This document shows, one piece after another, positions 45,351 through 57,872 of a DNA stretch of 64,000 nt (positions within the stretch are counted from its first letter, which is position 1; every line of letters starts with the position of its first letter). The DNA comes from Alopecurus myosuroides (lineage: Eukaryota; Streptophyta; Magnoliopsida; Poales; Poaceae). Below the pieces are notes generated by a model that searched no databases, was not told the DNA's origin, and was given only the letters and a program-made list of their open reading frames with translations. The stretch spans positions 176,438,697 through 176,502,696 of the forward strand of contig CM054063.1 in the NCBI GenBank assembly GCA_028641055.1, in the 5' to 3' direction. A program made the position numbers and the translations under genes.

Positions 45351-46816
45351 TCACTCGGAGGAGTTGTCCATGCTAGGAGGACGGGAACGATAGCGAGAGC
45401 TAGTCACTTCTTCTCCAGGTTTCTCATCAGACCATTCAATGATTTTGCCCTTGGAGCCCTTGGTCTGCCACTTGCCCCAAGTAGTAATGCTATCTTCAAC
45501 GGGAGAATCCACAGTCACCCCTGCATGACGACGAAGCTGCTTATCTGCTTGTGATGCCTTGTGGTGCTTGAGTTCCTTGTCATAGTGAACTTCCCACTGA
45601 TGCTGCTTGATCTTTTTGTTCACACGGAACACCTTCTTGAGAGCCCGAGCCATCCATTTGAAAGCATTGTCAGAAGGAGGAGGGCAAGAGGGACCGTCTT
45701 CTTCTTCATCATCATCAATAATGACCCATGGCTTGGCCTTGGCCTTGCGAGGAGCGGGAGTGGGAGGCACAACCGGTTCGGTATGGTCCTTGATAAGAAT
45801 CCTTTTCTCCGTGTGCGGGATCCAATTGGTGTCATCAAGGGGATCCTACGGGAACTTGGCATCCCACACGTGCAAGTTGATCTTCATGATGAATGGCCCA
45901 AAGCAAGCATTCTTCCTTTGCAGACATGCCACAGTTCATTCCATATATAGTCAAGCACATCAAGTTTTTGATTCACACCAGAGAGCCGCTTCTCATGAGT
46001 AAGGAGGAAGGGATTCTTGAGGTAACCTTGGATCTCATCAATGTTTCCCGCCTTGGGGTTGATTGTCTCCTGATAGATACGAAGCATGATATCATAGGTG
46101 GGGTAGAGGCCCTTGGTGAACCCAACTGCAAATTTCTTCCAATGATAGAGAGGAGTAAGTTGATCCTTGTCGATGGTAGAGCCGTTGGCAAAGTGAACCC
46201 GGAACAACTCACAATCATACTCTGGGCCACCACCGAAAGGGCCATGATCCGGATAGCCACTGAGGAGAACACCCACTTCGGGCCACTTGATGGTGAGCTT
46301 CTTCCCTTTGGTCATCCAAATGAGGTGATGCTCGGTTTCATTGGCAAGGTGAACAGTGGCCAAGAAATCATACACAAGCCCCTCATCACAGTCTTGTTGC
46401 ACTTGCATAATGGGGCAAAGACCAAAGGCATCAACAATTTCCAGAGCTTCGCCAAAGTAGTTGGGCTTCCTCTCCATATGACCAAGATTAATAGCATGTT
46501 GCGGAGAAACATTTTCCTTGGTCTTCCTCATAAGAATCTCATTGTAGATCTGTGCTTTGAACACGGTATGAAATCTAGTGTCCCGTCCCCGAAACTGTGG
46601 CATCAAGCGGTCTCGGTCAATGATGTACGGGTTCTCGTGGCGAGTTTCCAAGAAGACACTCTCGGATACTTGAGAGGAAGATTTCTCCTTCCGGGGCCGA
46701 GAACCTTGGCTTGCGCTTGGGTTGAGAGGGATCCAATGTTTCTTCGATTTCATCCACTTGTGGTGCCTTGCGACCATCCATCTTCTTGGTACAAACTCTC
46801 TTGGAACCGGATGCAT
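45351..46816 (-). pseudogene. Extra ORF downstream of copia pol (SIRE additional ORF), frameshifted
   Basis: A probable initiator ATG near 46781 is followed by about 40 codons in one frame. The frame shifts near 46660 to the main block ending at 45884, then again to the acidic, Lys-rich C-terminal block (45351-45770). The main block (FHTVFKAQIYNEILM, EALEIVDAFGLCPIMQ, VYDFLATVHL, IKWPEVGVLLSGY) resembles the protein encoded after pol in grass SIRE elements. Its function is unknown; it is sometimes called envelope-like, but I see no convincing membrane segment. The opposite-strand ORF of 309 codons is its shadow. Confidence 0.65.
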
Positions 46817-46881
46817 CTATGAAGGAGATATAGAAGGAAAAGCACGATGAAGAGATAATGCTCAAGTTTAAACAACACACA

Positions 46882-47969
46882 AATCAAAGAAATCAAGATT
46901 TGGGGAACATTAGAGAGGAATAACAATGAGATAGGGGCATATGAACAAAATCCACCCTAGTAATCGAAGTAATTCATGCCTAGTGGTCACAATCTCAATT
47001 TCTAGGGTTTGTACTCGCGAATCCTTACTCCAAAACCCTACTCCATACATCTAGATGCTAGGAAAAAGTTGCACCTAGTGCTCTTCCATCTTTCAACGAG
47101 ATAGGAGAGAGAGGGAGCCACATACCCGCATCCATGGTGAAGGGTGGAGGAGGAGGAAGATCCCCGGAGAAGTCCAAGGCAAGGAGAAGGCTTCCCGGCG
47201 GTGGAGGGCTCGTCCCGGCAGCGAAGAGGATGAGGGCGGTGGCGGTTGTGAGGATGATGGGGGTGGGGCGAGTGGGGGAAATGAGATCTAAGTTCTCTTC
47301 TTCCCCCGCTCGTCCTAGGGTTATCCCCTCAGAACCGTAGCGAGCGGAGGCTCCGACAGTTTCACCGGAGGTTTCGCTCCCTGCCCACGCGGTGCGATAC
47401 AGAACCGCTGGGCGAGATTTTTGCACCAGCAGCAGTACTGTAGGTACAGGTGGGACAATCGCGGTGGAGGCTCCGGGGGTTTCACCGGAGGTTCCGCTCG
47501 ACCCAGTTTCAGCGCACCAAGATTAGAAAAACAATAGCATTGTGATTGAAATGAGCTTTTGGGAAAGGAAGCTTGGGTTGGATAGTTGTAACTGTCATAC
47601 GAGATGCATTACTTGATGCAACTTTGCAAGATGCAAACGATAAAAAGCCGAATTCGCATAAGTTGCCAAGGGGGGAAAGCAGTATGCGCGTGAAAGAGCC
47701 AAAATAAAATCAACTCCTTGAGTAGGAGTTTGGTGGCCGTGGCCACCATGTTTGAGTGTGTACTTTGGCACCGCGAAGATGTATCTTGGGTCCAAGAGTA
47801 CTACTCACAATTAAGCCCAATAAGTCACAAAATGACTAGATGTGCAATGAAGAATTAATTTCTGCGTAATAAGAGGAGGGTACACTCATGAGTTGAGTGA
47901 CGCTCCCCCTATGTCCATGCCAACATCCAAACCTAATAACACTTATAGTGAAGGTACTTATGCAAGGTT
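46882..47969 (-). other. Non-coding region between copia pol and the extra ORF
   Basis: Contains a GC-rich block (47110-47340) and several TTTCACCGGAGGTTTCGCT-like motifs (about 47360-47510) related to the palindromic motifs of the LTR. It may hold the promoter of the extra ORF. Confidence 0.4.
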
Positions 47970-48955
47970 TCAAGTGAATTTGGATGAATTTATGACATTT
48001 AGTTCATTCCTCAAAGTTCGAAATCTTGGTTCATCAAGGGCCTTCGTGAAGATATCCGCAAGTTGATCCTTGGTTGATACATATGAGAGATCAATATCAC
48101 CCTTCTCAACAGGATCCCGAATAAAATGATGACGGATCTCAATGTGCTTCGTCTTGGAGTGAAGAACTGGGTTGTAGGCGATCTTGATAGCACTCTCATT
48201 GTCACAAAGAAGAGGCACCTTGTCATACTGAATACCATAATCCTTCAAGGTTTGCCTCATCCAAAGCAAATGAGCACAACAACTTGCCGCGGAAATGTAC
48301 TCGACCTCGGTGGTGGAGAGTGCAATGCAGTTTTTCTTCTTCGAAGACCAACACACCAAGGAGCGACCATGGAATTGGCAACCCCGGGATGTAGACTTCC
48401 TATCCGTCTTCTCTCCTGCATAATCCGCACCCGAATACCCAATAAGCTGAAAACTTGAACCCTTGGGATACCAAAGACCAAAATTTGGGGGTATGAACTA
48501 AATATCGAAAGATTCGTTTGACCGCTTCCAAATGACTTTGCCTAGGAGAGGCTTGAAACCTTGAACATTTACCTACACTATACATGATATCCGGTCTAGA
48601 TGCACAAAGGTAAAGCAAAGAGCCAATCATGGAGAAGTATACCTTTTGATCTACCTATTTACCATTAGGGTCGGGTTTCAAGTCAAGGGTGGTGGACATG
48701 GGAGTCTTCATAGGCTTGGCATCATGCATATTGAATCTCTTGAGAATGTCTTTAGTGTACTTGGCTTGTTTGATGAAAGTTCCTTCATGATATTGTTTCA
48801 CTTCAAAGCCAGGGAAGTACTCCAATTCTCCCATCGTGGACATCTCAAACCTATTGGTCATAAGATTTCAAAACTCTTCATTGAACAAAGTGTTAGTAGA
48901 CCCCAAAATGATGTCATCCACATAGAGGTGGCATCTGAACAAGTCACCTCTTATA
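47970..48955 (-). pseudogene. Copia pol remnant: RT C-terminus and RNase H
   Basis: From the YVDD (LYVDDII, about 48915-48935) onward, RT shows an in-frame TGA near 48869 and a TAG near 48654. It then continues as MIGSLLYLCASRPDIMYSV. A frame change near 48480 precedes the RNase H block (48359-47970) with STTEVEYIS, LLCDNESAIK, HSKTKHIEIRHHFIRD and STKDQLADIFTK, the standard copia RNase H end. The element is not autonomous. Confidence 0.9.
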
Positions 48956-50526
48956 TGTCATAAACGTATCCCTAATTTCTGATGCTCCATGATGATATTA
49001 TGCCAATTGCTACATGTTTTCTCGCTTATTTAGAGCATTTTTATCGGACTAACCTATTAACAAGATGCCACAGAACCAGTTCCCTATTTTCTGCTGTTTT
49101 TTAGTTTCAAAAAAATTGTTCAGGAAATATTCTTGGAATTGGAAATTTCGAAGCCCGGAAGTCCTATTTTCCCCGGAAGCATCCAGAAGACCGAAGAGGA
49201 GCCGAAGAGGGGAAGCAGGGGGGCCACACCATAGGGTGGCGCGACCCCCCTGGCCGCGCCAGCTATGGGTGTGGGCCTCCCCGGCCTCCACCGCCTTTGC
49301 CCTTTCGCCTATTTAAGCCCCCCGGATGGAAAACCCTAAGTACCTAATCAAAATCCCCGAAAAAGTTCCGCAGCCGCCGTCACCGTCAACCCTAGATCAG
49401 GTGGGTTCTGAAGCTGTTTCCGGCACCCTGCCAGAGAGGAGATCATCACCGGAGGCTTCTACATCACCATGCCTACCTCCGGAGTGAGGCGTGAGTAGTT
49501 CATCCTTCGACTACGGGTTCATAGTTGTAGCTAGATGGTTGTCTTCTCCTCATATGCCTCCATGTTTAGATCCTGTGAGCTGCCTATCATGATCGAGATT
49601 GATCTTATGTAATTCTCTGTGTTGTGTTTGCTAGGATCCGATGAATATTGACCTTATGCCAAGTTGATTATAGTCTTTATTTGCATATGTTATTTGTGAT
49701 CTAGCATGCTCTCCGTTGCTAGTGGTTATTCTAGCCAAGTAGTTGCTAGTGACTCCAAGAGGGAGTATTTATGCTCGATAGTGGGTTCATGCCTCCTTGT
49801 TGCCTTGCTCGAGTGACAGAAACGTGAAGGGGGGATGTGTTGTTGGCATTAGGGAGAAAACAATGGTGAGAGTGCCCACGTGCATAATCATTGCTTACAT
49901 TACACACTTTGTTTAATGCAATTATCTGTTGCTTGCAACTTAATACCCGAGGGGGTTCGGATGATAACCTGAGGGTGGATTATCAGTCATAGATGCAGAT
50001 GGATGTTGGTCTATGTATCTTGTTGTAATGCCTGCACTAAATAGCATAGTAATCTTCATGTCATATGGTGCACTACGATGCAACCTTTATTTGTCAATTG
50101 CCCAGCTGTAATTTGTTCACCCAGCATGCTATCTTTTATGGAGAGACACCACTAGTGAAACTATGAACCCCGGTCCATTTTCCACATTGTTAAACAAACC
50201 ACAACAATTTCCTGCTTTCTTTACTTTCTGCAAGCATACACTGTTTTCCCACACTATACGTCTAATCTTTGTTTTCAGCAAGACCGGTGAGATTGACAAC
50301 CTCACTATAACGTTGGGGCAAAGTATTTTGGTTGTGTTGTGTACAGGTTCCACGTTGTTGCTGACACGGGTGAAGTTCCAGCACCACCGCCAGTGGCATC
50401 AACCTTCCGAAGATTCTCTTTATCTACTGGATTGATAACCCTGGTTCTTAACTAAGGGGAAAACTTCCTACCGATGTGCTCATCACACCCTCCTCTTGGG
50501 GTATCTCAACGAGTGCAAGATCTGCA
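48956..50526 (+). repeat. 5' LTR of the Athila-type element
   Basis: Starts TGTCATAAACGTATCC and ends near ATCTGCA before the PBS. It is homologous to 39375-40949 in the opposite orientation. The right boundary is approximate because the two copies diverge after CCTCCTCTTGGG. Confidence 0.75.
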
Positions 50527-50728
50527 CCACCGAGGACTTTTTCTGGCGCCGTTGCCGGGGAGAAGGAAGTCTTCTGGCAAGGGGAGTCTCTCACTCTCAA
50601 TCTCTTTATTTTGTTTATTGTCTTGTTTTTATTTTTTGTCTTGTTTTTATTTCTCTATATCAAAAACACACACACAAATTAGCTTACTTCATAGATGTTA
50701 TTTACTTGCTTGCTTTTATTCTGTTGAA

Positions 50729-52775
50729 ATGAGTTACTCTGAGAATACCAAGTTGTGTGACTTCACTAGCACAAACAACAATGATTTTATTTGCACACCT
50801 ATTGCTCCACCTGCTCCTACTACTGCTTTCTATGAGATTAAACCCGCTTTATTAAATCTTGTGATGAAAGAACAATTTTCTGGTATTAGTACTGATGATG
50901 CTGCTGCCCACCTTAATAATTTATTGAACTATGTGAGATGCAAAAATATAAAGATGTGGATGGAGACATTATTAAACTGAAATTATTTCCTTTCTCTTTG
51001 AGAGGAAGGGCTAAAGAATGGTTGCTATCTTTTCCTAGAAATATTATTGATTCATGGACTAAGTGTAAAGATGCTTTCATTGGAAAATATTATCCTCCTG
51101 CTAAGATTATATCCCTGAGAAGTGACATAATGAATTTTAAGCAATTTGATAATGAACATGTTGCTAAAGCTTGGGAAAGAATGAAAACTATGGTGAAGAA
51201 TTTTCCCACTCATGGACTGACTACTTGGATGATTATACAAACCTTCTATGCAGGACTGAATTTCTCCTCAAGGAACCTATTGGATTCGGCTGCTGGAGGT
51301 ACCTTTATGTCCATCACTTTGGGCAATGCAACAAAGCTTCTTGATGATATGATGATAAATTATTCAGAGTGGCACACCGAGAGAGCTCCACAAGGTGAGA
51401 AGGTAAATTCTGTTGAGGAAACCTCCTCTTTAAGTGAAAGGCTTGATGTTATTATGTATATGCTTGTTTATGGTAAAGCTCAATTTGATCCTAATAATGT
51501 TCCTTTAGCCTCTTTTGTTTCTCAAGAAGAGCATGTTGATGTAAACTTTATTAGAAATAGTAATTTTAACAACAATGCTTATAGAAATAATTTGGTGGAA
51601 ACAATTATAAGCCCTATCCTCCTAATAATGGTTATGGTAATTCTTATGGAAACTCCTACAATAATAATAAAACCTCTATCTCTGATCTTGAAAACATGCT
51701 TAGAGAATTTATTAGCACACAAACGGCTTTTAATAAATCTGTCGAGGAAAAGCTTGGTAAAATAGATGTTCTTGCCTCTAAAGTTGATAGCCTTGCTATT
51801 GATGTTGATTTTCTAAAACTGAAGGTTTTGCCACAAGATGTAAAACAAAGTAAAACTTTGAATGCCATCCAAGTTCAAATAGATAATAATGTTAGATTGA
51901 TGGCTGAACTACGTGCTAGGTGGGAAAGAGAAGATGAATTGGCTAAAAAGAATAATATTGCTAGAGTTTGCACTATCACAACCACTAGTAAAGGTGAAGC
52001 TCCAAGTTCTAGTAAACCTCCTACTATCAATGGTAAAGTATTTGGTGTTAATAAAGTCCCTACTCCTTTGGTGAAACGTGCTAAATTGCCTCAAACTGCT
52101 GAAATTGCTCCTGATAAAAGTGCTGAAATTTTTAGAGACGTGGGAGATAATGGTCCCATTACTTTTGATGATAATAATATTGATTCTGATGATTGCAATA
52201 TCTCTGAAGTTATTGTGTTTCTACGAAAGATTTCTAGAAGTCCCAATGCTAGTGCCATGAATATGGCCTTTACAAAACATATTACCAATGCTCTCATGAA
52301 AGTTAGGGAAGAAAAGTTGAAACTTGAGACATCTATCCCTAGAAAATTAGATGATGGTTGGGTGCCTATCATTAATATAAAAGTAAATGATTTTGATTGC
52401 AATGATTTATGTGATCTTGGTGCTAGTATCTCTGTTATGCCTCAAAAGCTTTATGATATGCTTGATTTACCACCGTTGGAACACTGTTATTTGGATGTTC
52501 ATCTTGCTGATAATGCTAAGAAGAAACCTCTTGGTAGAATTGATGATGTTCTTATTATGTTTAATTATAATCTTTCCCATGTTGATTTTGTTGTTATGGA
52601 CATTGAATGCAATGCTTCTTGTCCTATTGTTTTGGGAAGACCTTTTCTTAGAACTGTTGGTGCTATTATTGACATGAAAGAGGGGAGTATTAAATATCAA
52701 CTTCCCCTCAAGAAAGGTTTGGAACACTTTCCTAGAAAGAAGATGAAGATACTCTTTGACTCTATTATTATATAA
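50729..52775 (+). pseudogene. Athila-type Gag and protease, frameshifted
   Basis: Starts at ATG 50729. Frame changes occur near 50940 and near 51590. Gag motifs: LFPFSLRGRAKEWL, FIGKYYPPAK, QTFYAGL and SAAGGTFM. After an Asn/Tyr-rich linker and a coiled-coil stretch, the protease domain shows CDLGASISVMP and CPIVLGRPFLRT near the end. DLGAS is the usual active site of Athila-like proteases. AT-rich codon use contrasts with the GC-rich Tat element. It stops at 52775 with no RT following. Confidence 0.85.
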
Positions 52776-54355
52776 AAATATGATGTTGATTCTTCTTCAC
52801 TTGAAAACACTTGAGTTGATTTTCTATGCCTAGCTGAAAGGCTTTAAAGAAAAGCGCTACCGGGAGACAACCCGTTTTATTTCTCTGTTTTCTTTCAGTT
52901 TTCCTTCGTTTTCTTTGGTGTTGTTTGCACCTAGGTGTTTTCTATTTCCTTAGCAATCCCGATGTATCTTTTCTTTTGAGTTTATTTTAGCCAAGTAAAG
53001 CCTCTAGTGGAAAGGTTAGCCTATATTTCGGATTTCTGCGCAGGAAACAGATTTCTAGTGTCCACTGTTAATTCCGTTAAAAATCATATAAAATTCAAAA
53101 TTACCTGACCTTTTTTGTGCTTAATCCTGAGTTATATACACAAATTTTCTTAGAAGATCACTTTTTTATTTGAGCAATAGAAGATTTTTGAAAAAATCGA
53201 TCTTTACCTGTTGTTATGTTTTTGACAAATTTCTGCCATTTATCGCATTTGCATCTTAATCTCTTTCTTTTGGTGTTCTTTTGAGAAAAAGAGTTTTGAA
53301 AGAAGTTGTGACAGTATCTAATGTGTTTTTGAGTGTTATAATTGTGTTGAAACTGAACCAAGTGGATTTATTATTTCTATTTCACTAATGTTGCTAGTGA
53401 AGATTGTGAGAATTGTGATGTGAAGGAAGTTTTCAAGGGTCGAGAGAAGATGATGATATGATGTGATCAAGACGAGTGAAAAGCCTAAGCTTGGGTATGC
53501 CCCGGTGGTACATCCAAGAAAATTCCAAGAAGACTAAAGCGTCTAAGATTGGGGATGCCCAAGGCATCCCTTTCTTCATCAACAAATTATTAGGTCACTT
53601 CTAGTGAAACTATATTTTTATTCGGTCGCATCTTATGTGCTTTACTTGGAGCTTCTTTTATTATTTTTTTCAGTTTGTTTTTTATTTTGATTTCAGTTTG
53701 TTTTTACTTTTTCAATAAGCTTGGTTGGACCCCAACATTCTTTTATTGGAGAGTGACACGCTCCGCTTTTTCTTGAGAATACTTTGTATTCTTAGTCTCT
53801 ATTTGACTGCTGCATTTATTCAGCTCCTTTTTTGCATGCATCTCCTATTAGAGATGTTAGTTTTAGTAGTATTATTTGATTACTCTCATGTTTGCTTGCT
53901 TTATTATAAAGAGTATTTTTTTAAAGCAAATTTTTTTGGTGCTTGTTGGGAGAAAGAAAACTGCTGCTTGAAGTAGAATTTATAACAGTACTAGTAGAAG
54001 CTTGTATAGACTGTGGCTAGGACTTTTTCATGTCATGCTAAATGTTATTTTAGTTTTAAATCCTTGTGGTTATTGAGTAGCATGATTAGCCTCAAATAGC
54101 TGAGAGTGTTTAATATGTATTGAAAGATTCATGAGTTGTTCTTGTCATAGTAAAGCATTAATATATGGTATTCTCTTTCGAATGTTTTATTTGGTTGACT
54201 TGGTGCATGCTCACACCATGTTTATGACTACAAACCAGTCATGAATAGCCTCCATGACCACTTAGTTTTTGAATTTGTGATACTGCTTATGTTTTAATTA
54301 ATGATGCTTATGTCGCTATGCATGATTATGGCTCTTATGCTCACACCATGTTTGT
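52776..54355 (+). other. 3' internal non-coding region of the Athila-type element
   Basis: Long AT-rich region with the GCGCTACCGGGAGACAACCC motif shortly after gag and the paired AAGCCTAAGCTTGGG/GGATGCCC motifs at 53484-53570, both seen in grass Athila elements. No ORF of substance. Confidence 0.6.
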
Positions 54356-55020
54356 GTGCCAATGCCAGAACAGCGGTAGACGATGTGAAAGAAGCGAAGC
54401 GGCTCTGGAGAATAGAGGACACAGTCGAACACTGTCCAGTTGGATCACATACACGAAAGTTTCATATCCTGATCCGTCAGACAACTCGTATTCTGACGAT
54501 AAACTAATGTGTTCATGGGATCAAAGAATGACCTTTTATTTTAATGTCAGACAATGACTTGAGTTTATGCAAACTATGCAATGTATTGAATGTCTGGAGC
54601 TTATCCATGGCTGCCACACAAAGTTCACAGCGACCATCATTGCAAAGGTGCAGTGAATTTGATCATCTTTGGATCAGGAACCAGTGATCTAGACGTCTTA
54701 ATTAGAGCAGAAACAAAGGGGCCAATACTCATGACAGCCATAGAGTCTACTGCCATCTCGCCATTTTGTGGACTTCACCGATGTGCGTTTCCGCCACCAC
54801 GTTAGTATGTTGTCATCTCACCGTTCTTCTGCCTTTCCTGGAGTCCACCACCGTCCCGTCATAAGGCTGACACCGTCTTTGTACTGAGTTTGTAGGAACC
54901 CCGCGACTTGCTTTGAGTCTACCTATGTCTCGAGCGGACCTTGCCAAAATTGTCCGCCCGACTCGGTCCCGCCACTATCTCGCCGCTCTACCTCAACTCT
55001 CCGTGTCAAATCATGTCTAA
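54356..55020. other. Unrecognised segment between Athila remnant and Helitron-like end
   Basis: The composition changes abruptly at about 54356 (AGAACAGCGGTAGACG). Short coding-like stretches are present, but none is identified. It could be captured gene fragments or relict intergenic DNA. Confidence 0.35.
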
Positions 55021-55618
55021 TCTATAAGGATTGTACATACTACCCAAGTATGTTCCTTTCATATGTTAAATTAAGATAATCGGAACTTGCTCATGCTGAC
55101 CAATTTTCCTTTTTTTTGGACATAACGGTCTTAGAGTAATCAACATCACATGATTTGAAATATTGCTATGAATAAGCTCGTTAATTTCAACACGCATAAT
55201 TCAGTAACAAGAGCTACAACATTTATGATATCATCAAATGCAACTTGAAAAGTTTCCTTGTGAGCCTAATTTTGCTGCGATTTTAAATATTATTTATGAA
55301 TAGGTTTCTGTATGATTTAATTGTGTACTCAATTTGTCTAAATGATATACATGATGTTATGCATTCCTAGAGAATCATGATGTACACAAAGAAGAGTGGA
55401 ATATGTGTTGAATTTAGTTTTCTCTTTTGAGAGGAACGATGCATAGTGCAACAAGGGAACTAAATCTCAAGCAAAAACTAAAATATTACAAATAGACCAA
55501 AAACCACAATGGAATATAAGATACTTGAGTTCTAAAAGTTACATCATAATGTTTGTTAGGTTTCTGATCATATAAAAAATATTTTACGACCGTTGCAACG
55601 CACGGGCACTTTTGCTAG
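55021..55618 (+). mobile_element. Possible small Helitron (3' end supported, 5' end uncertain)
   Basis: The right end CCGTTGCAACGCACGGG, then nine or ten bases, then CTAG followed by T (55590-55619), fits the Helitron 3' terminus: a short hairpin (CCGT/ACGG stem) shortly before CTRR, inserted at A^T. A TC preceded by A at 55021 (TCTATAAGG) is a plausible 5' end. No coding capacity. Confidence 0.4.
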
Positions 55619-55952
55619 TTACAATAAGTTTTTAATGATCCAATGATCACCCTGGAAGAAGGCCCAATATTTTCAAAGTACTCTTACTCATCTCGTATCT
55701 AGTACCTCCTTACCTTATGCTTTTATGACTTATGTTTTCTCCTACACATAAAAACTCAATGATGATGGAACTTCAACTTCGCAATCGCCAAGGACTACCA
55801 ACTCAAAGATGACGAGCTGCAACTTCACCACCACCAAGGACTTCAAGGACCCTAGGATTGACCATCTATTCTACTCTAACATAGCTCGAACAACTCTTCT
55901 TATAGTACTTCTACCTATTGTTCAATCTTTTAATATCTTATCTCCCTGATAG

Positions 55953-56399
55953 ATGACCAACCTCTTTGAATCAATCAAGAAGGGCCCAGTGATGACCATG
56001 ACTCTGGATTGTGAGACTGAATTTCCAAAGGCATTGAAGAACCTAATGATAAAATTAGGATTTGGAGGAGTAGCACTCTACAAAGGTTTTCCCTTCATTG
56101 AAGATGGCCAAGAGTATTGGTGGGTGCAACTTCACCTATACAGAAGCAAGGAGGATGACCACAAGACAGAAGGGGACTACATCTTCACCAACCCACAACA
56201 ATACACTTCATTTTTCGAGTCAGCTAGATGCGCTGCATGGGAGGCAATCACAGAACTCGGAGACAGACTTACGTGGAGACTTTATCACACTCAGAAGGAT
56301 CTCCAGGAAGCTGAAGAAGAGATCAACGCCCTTGAGAAGGAGCTGAAGATGTACAAGAACATAGAGATCATTGTGAAGAGTTATGATCCATCCCAGTAG
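55953..56399 (+). CDS. Small unidentified ORF in the leader of the gag-only element
   Basis: 148 codons, ATG 55953 to TAG 56399, uninterrupted. The middle is aromatic-rich (GFPFIEDGQEYWWVQLHL); the C-terminal third is a Glu/Lys-rich helix, probably coiled coil (LQEAEEEINALEKEL). I do not recognise the family. It lies 250 nt upstream of gag on the same strand. It is intact although gag is not, so it may be a true extra protein of this element family. Confidence 0.5.
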   Translation: MTNLFESIKKGPVMTMTLDCETEFPKALKNLMIKLGFGGVALYKGFPFIEDGQEYWWVQLHLYRSKEDDHKTEGDYIFTNPQQYTSFFESARCAAWEAITELGDRLTWRLYHTQKDLQEAEEEINALEKELKMYKNIEIIVKSYDPSQ

Positions 56400-56646
56400 T
56401 CTACCACCATGGCAGAATGCGTTAGCTAGAGTTTTTGTTTAAGTATTGACCTATCAACTTGTGATATGGAAATTATAGAGTGTTCTGGCTTGCAACTAAG
56501 TTGTTTTGCTTAAGTTTTTCAAAAATTAAGTCCAAATTTCGAAATTTGGTTAAGAGATGTTTGTCTTGTTGTATTGTGCATGGGTAGGAATTTTTTCTCC
56601 TCGTAGCCCTATCTATCTTTTCCTCATCTATGCTGAAAACCCACAG

Positions 56647-57723
56647 ATGCCTCCTCGTCGCGACCCCAACAACAACAACAACAACAACGAGGACAACCAG
56701 AATGATGCCCTGCAGCAGATGCTCACTTCCCAAGCCCAACTTCTACAGATGATGACTCAGTTTGTAGCAGCAATGAACAACAACAACAATCCTCCACCAC
56801 CACCCCCAATGGATAAACTTACCAGATTTCTGAGACTCAGGCCTAACAAGTTCTCATATGCTACTGATCCTATTGAGGCAGACGACTGGCTTCGTTCAAT
56901 CAACAAGGACTTAGTAACTTGTGAGTGCACTAATGCAGAGAAGGTGAGATTCACCGCACATCTGTTAGAAGGACCTGCTGCAATGTGGTGGGAAACTTAC
57001 CAAGTGACTCATCCACTGGAAGGCATGACCTGGGATGATTTCAAGGAGGGATTTCGCAATGCACATATCTCATCTGGGATAATGAACCTCAATAAGGAGG
57101 AGTTTTGTAGCCTGAAACAGGGAGGTAGAACCCTAAAGGAGTATATGGATGATTTCCATTCTTTATCAAGGTATGCACCAGAGGACATTGACACTGATGC
57201 CAAGAGGAAGGAAAAATTTCTCAATGGACTTAAAGGAGAACTGAAGATACCTCTGTCTGTAGCCTATGCCCCAAATTATTAAACTCTATTGGATCAAGCC
57301 ATTACTTTGGACAACAACATGACAAAGGAGGAAAACAAGAAGAGGAAGTACAGTAATGGTGGAAAATACCACTCTGGACCCTCATATAAGAAGCACACGT
57401 CCAATGGAGGACACAATTTCCACAAACATGAGAACCATCACAATGGTGGGAATGGACACACTCATAATGGTCATGATCATTTTGAAGGACTCAAGGAAAC
57501 CAATGGTAATAGCAATGGTCACTCAAATGGCAATGGACACCACAACCACAATCATGAGAAGAAGAGGGATCTTAGTCAAGTGATGTGTTTCAAGTGCAGA
57601 AACAAGGGACATTATGCAACTGCTTGCCCAGAGCAGAAGACTGCAGAAGCTGCCAAGCCCAACCCATTCAAGAAGGAGCATGTGAATCATATCAACATGG
57701 ATTTTGTGAATGGTAACCCTTAA
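56647..57723 (+). pseudogene. Gag of the gag-only element, one premature stop
   Basis: ATG 56647. Asn-rich N-terminus (poly-Asn encoded by AAC repeats, 56668-56690), then a retrotransposon Gag domain (EADDWLRSI, EGPAAMWWETY, MTWDDFKEGFR, LKEYMDDFHSLSRYAPE). An in-frame TAA at 57280-57282 interrupts it; the same frame then continues (TLLDQAITLD). A His/Asn/Gly-rich linker and a CCHC knuckle (CFKCRNKGHYATAC) follow, to the TAA at 57721. No protease or RT downstream. Confidence 0.85.
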
Positions 57724-57872
57724 CTCATTTTGCTTCATCACACCAATTTCCTGGTGGAAGTACAAACTCAAGTATATTCTTTTAAGGGGGATAGCCCACC
57801 TCATAAATTTTCTAACCTAATTGCTAGCCTTCTCGAATCTCCGGACGAGATTCCTTTTAAGGGGGGGTAGTC

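Larger units (their letters stand above)
43464..48955 (-). mobile_element. Ty1/Copia SIRE-type element, 3' portion, 5'-truncated
   Basis: Minus-strand order: end of RT (YVDD), RNase H, non-coding stretch, extra ORF downstream of pol, PPT, 3' LTR. The extra ORF after pol and the long LTR are typical of the SIRE lineage. The element is broken inside RT at 48955 by the Athila-type LTR. Its gag, integrase and 5' LTR are not found on the far side. Confidence 0.85.
48956..54355 (+). mobile_element. Athila-type Gypsy element, 3' LTR missing
   Basis: 5' LTR (48956 to about 50526), PBS TGGCGCCGTTGCCGGGGA (50544-50561, tRNA-Asp type), gag-protease (50729-52775) and an AT-rich 3' internal region to about 54355. 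There is no RT or integrase. The sequence then changes to unrelated DNA without a 3' LTR, so the right end is deleted. Inserted in the copia RT. Confidence 0.85.

Noticed and set aside
45893..46822. 309-codon plus-strand ORF
   Set aside because: It is the reverse of the copia extra ORF; only the minus-strand reading shows family-like motifs.
56668..56690. AAC repeat as a microsatellite feature
   Set aside because: It is the poly-Asn coding stretch at the start of gag and too short to list separately.
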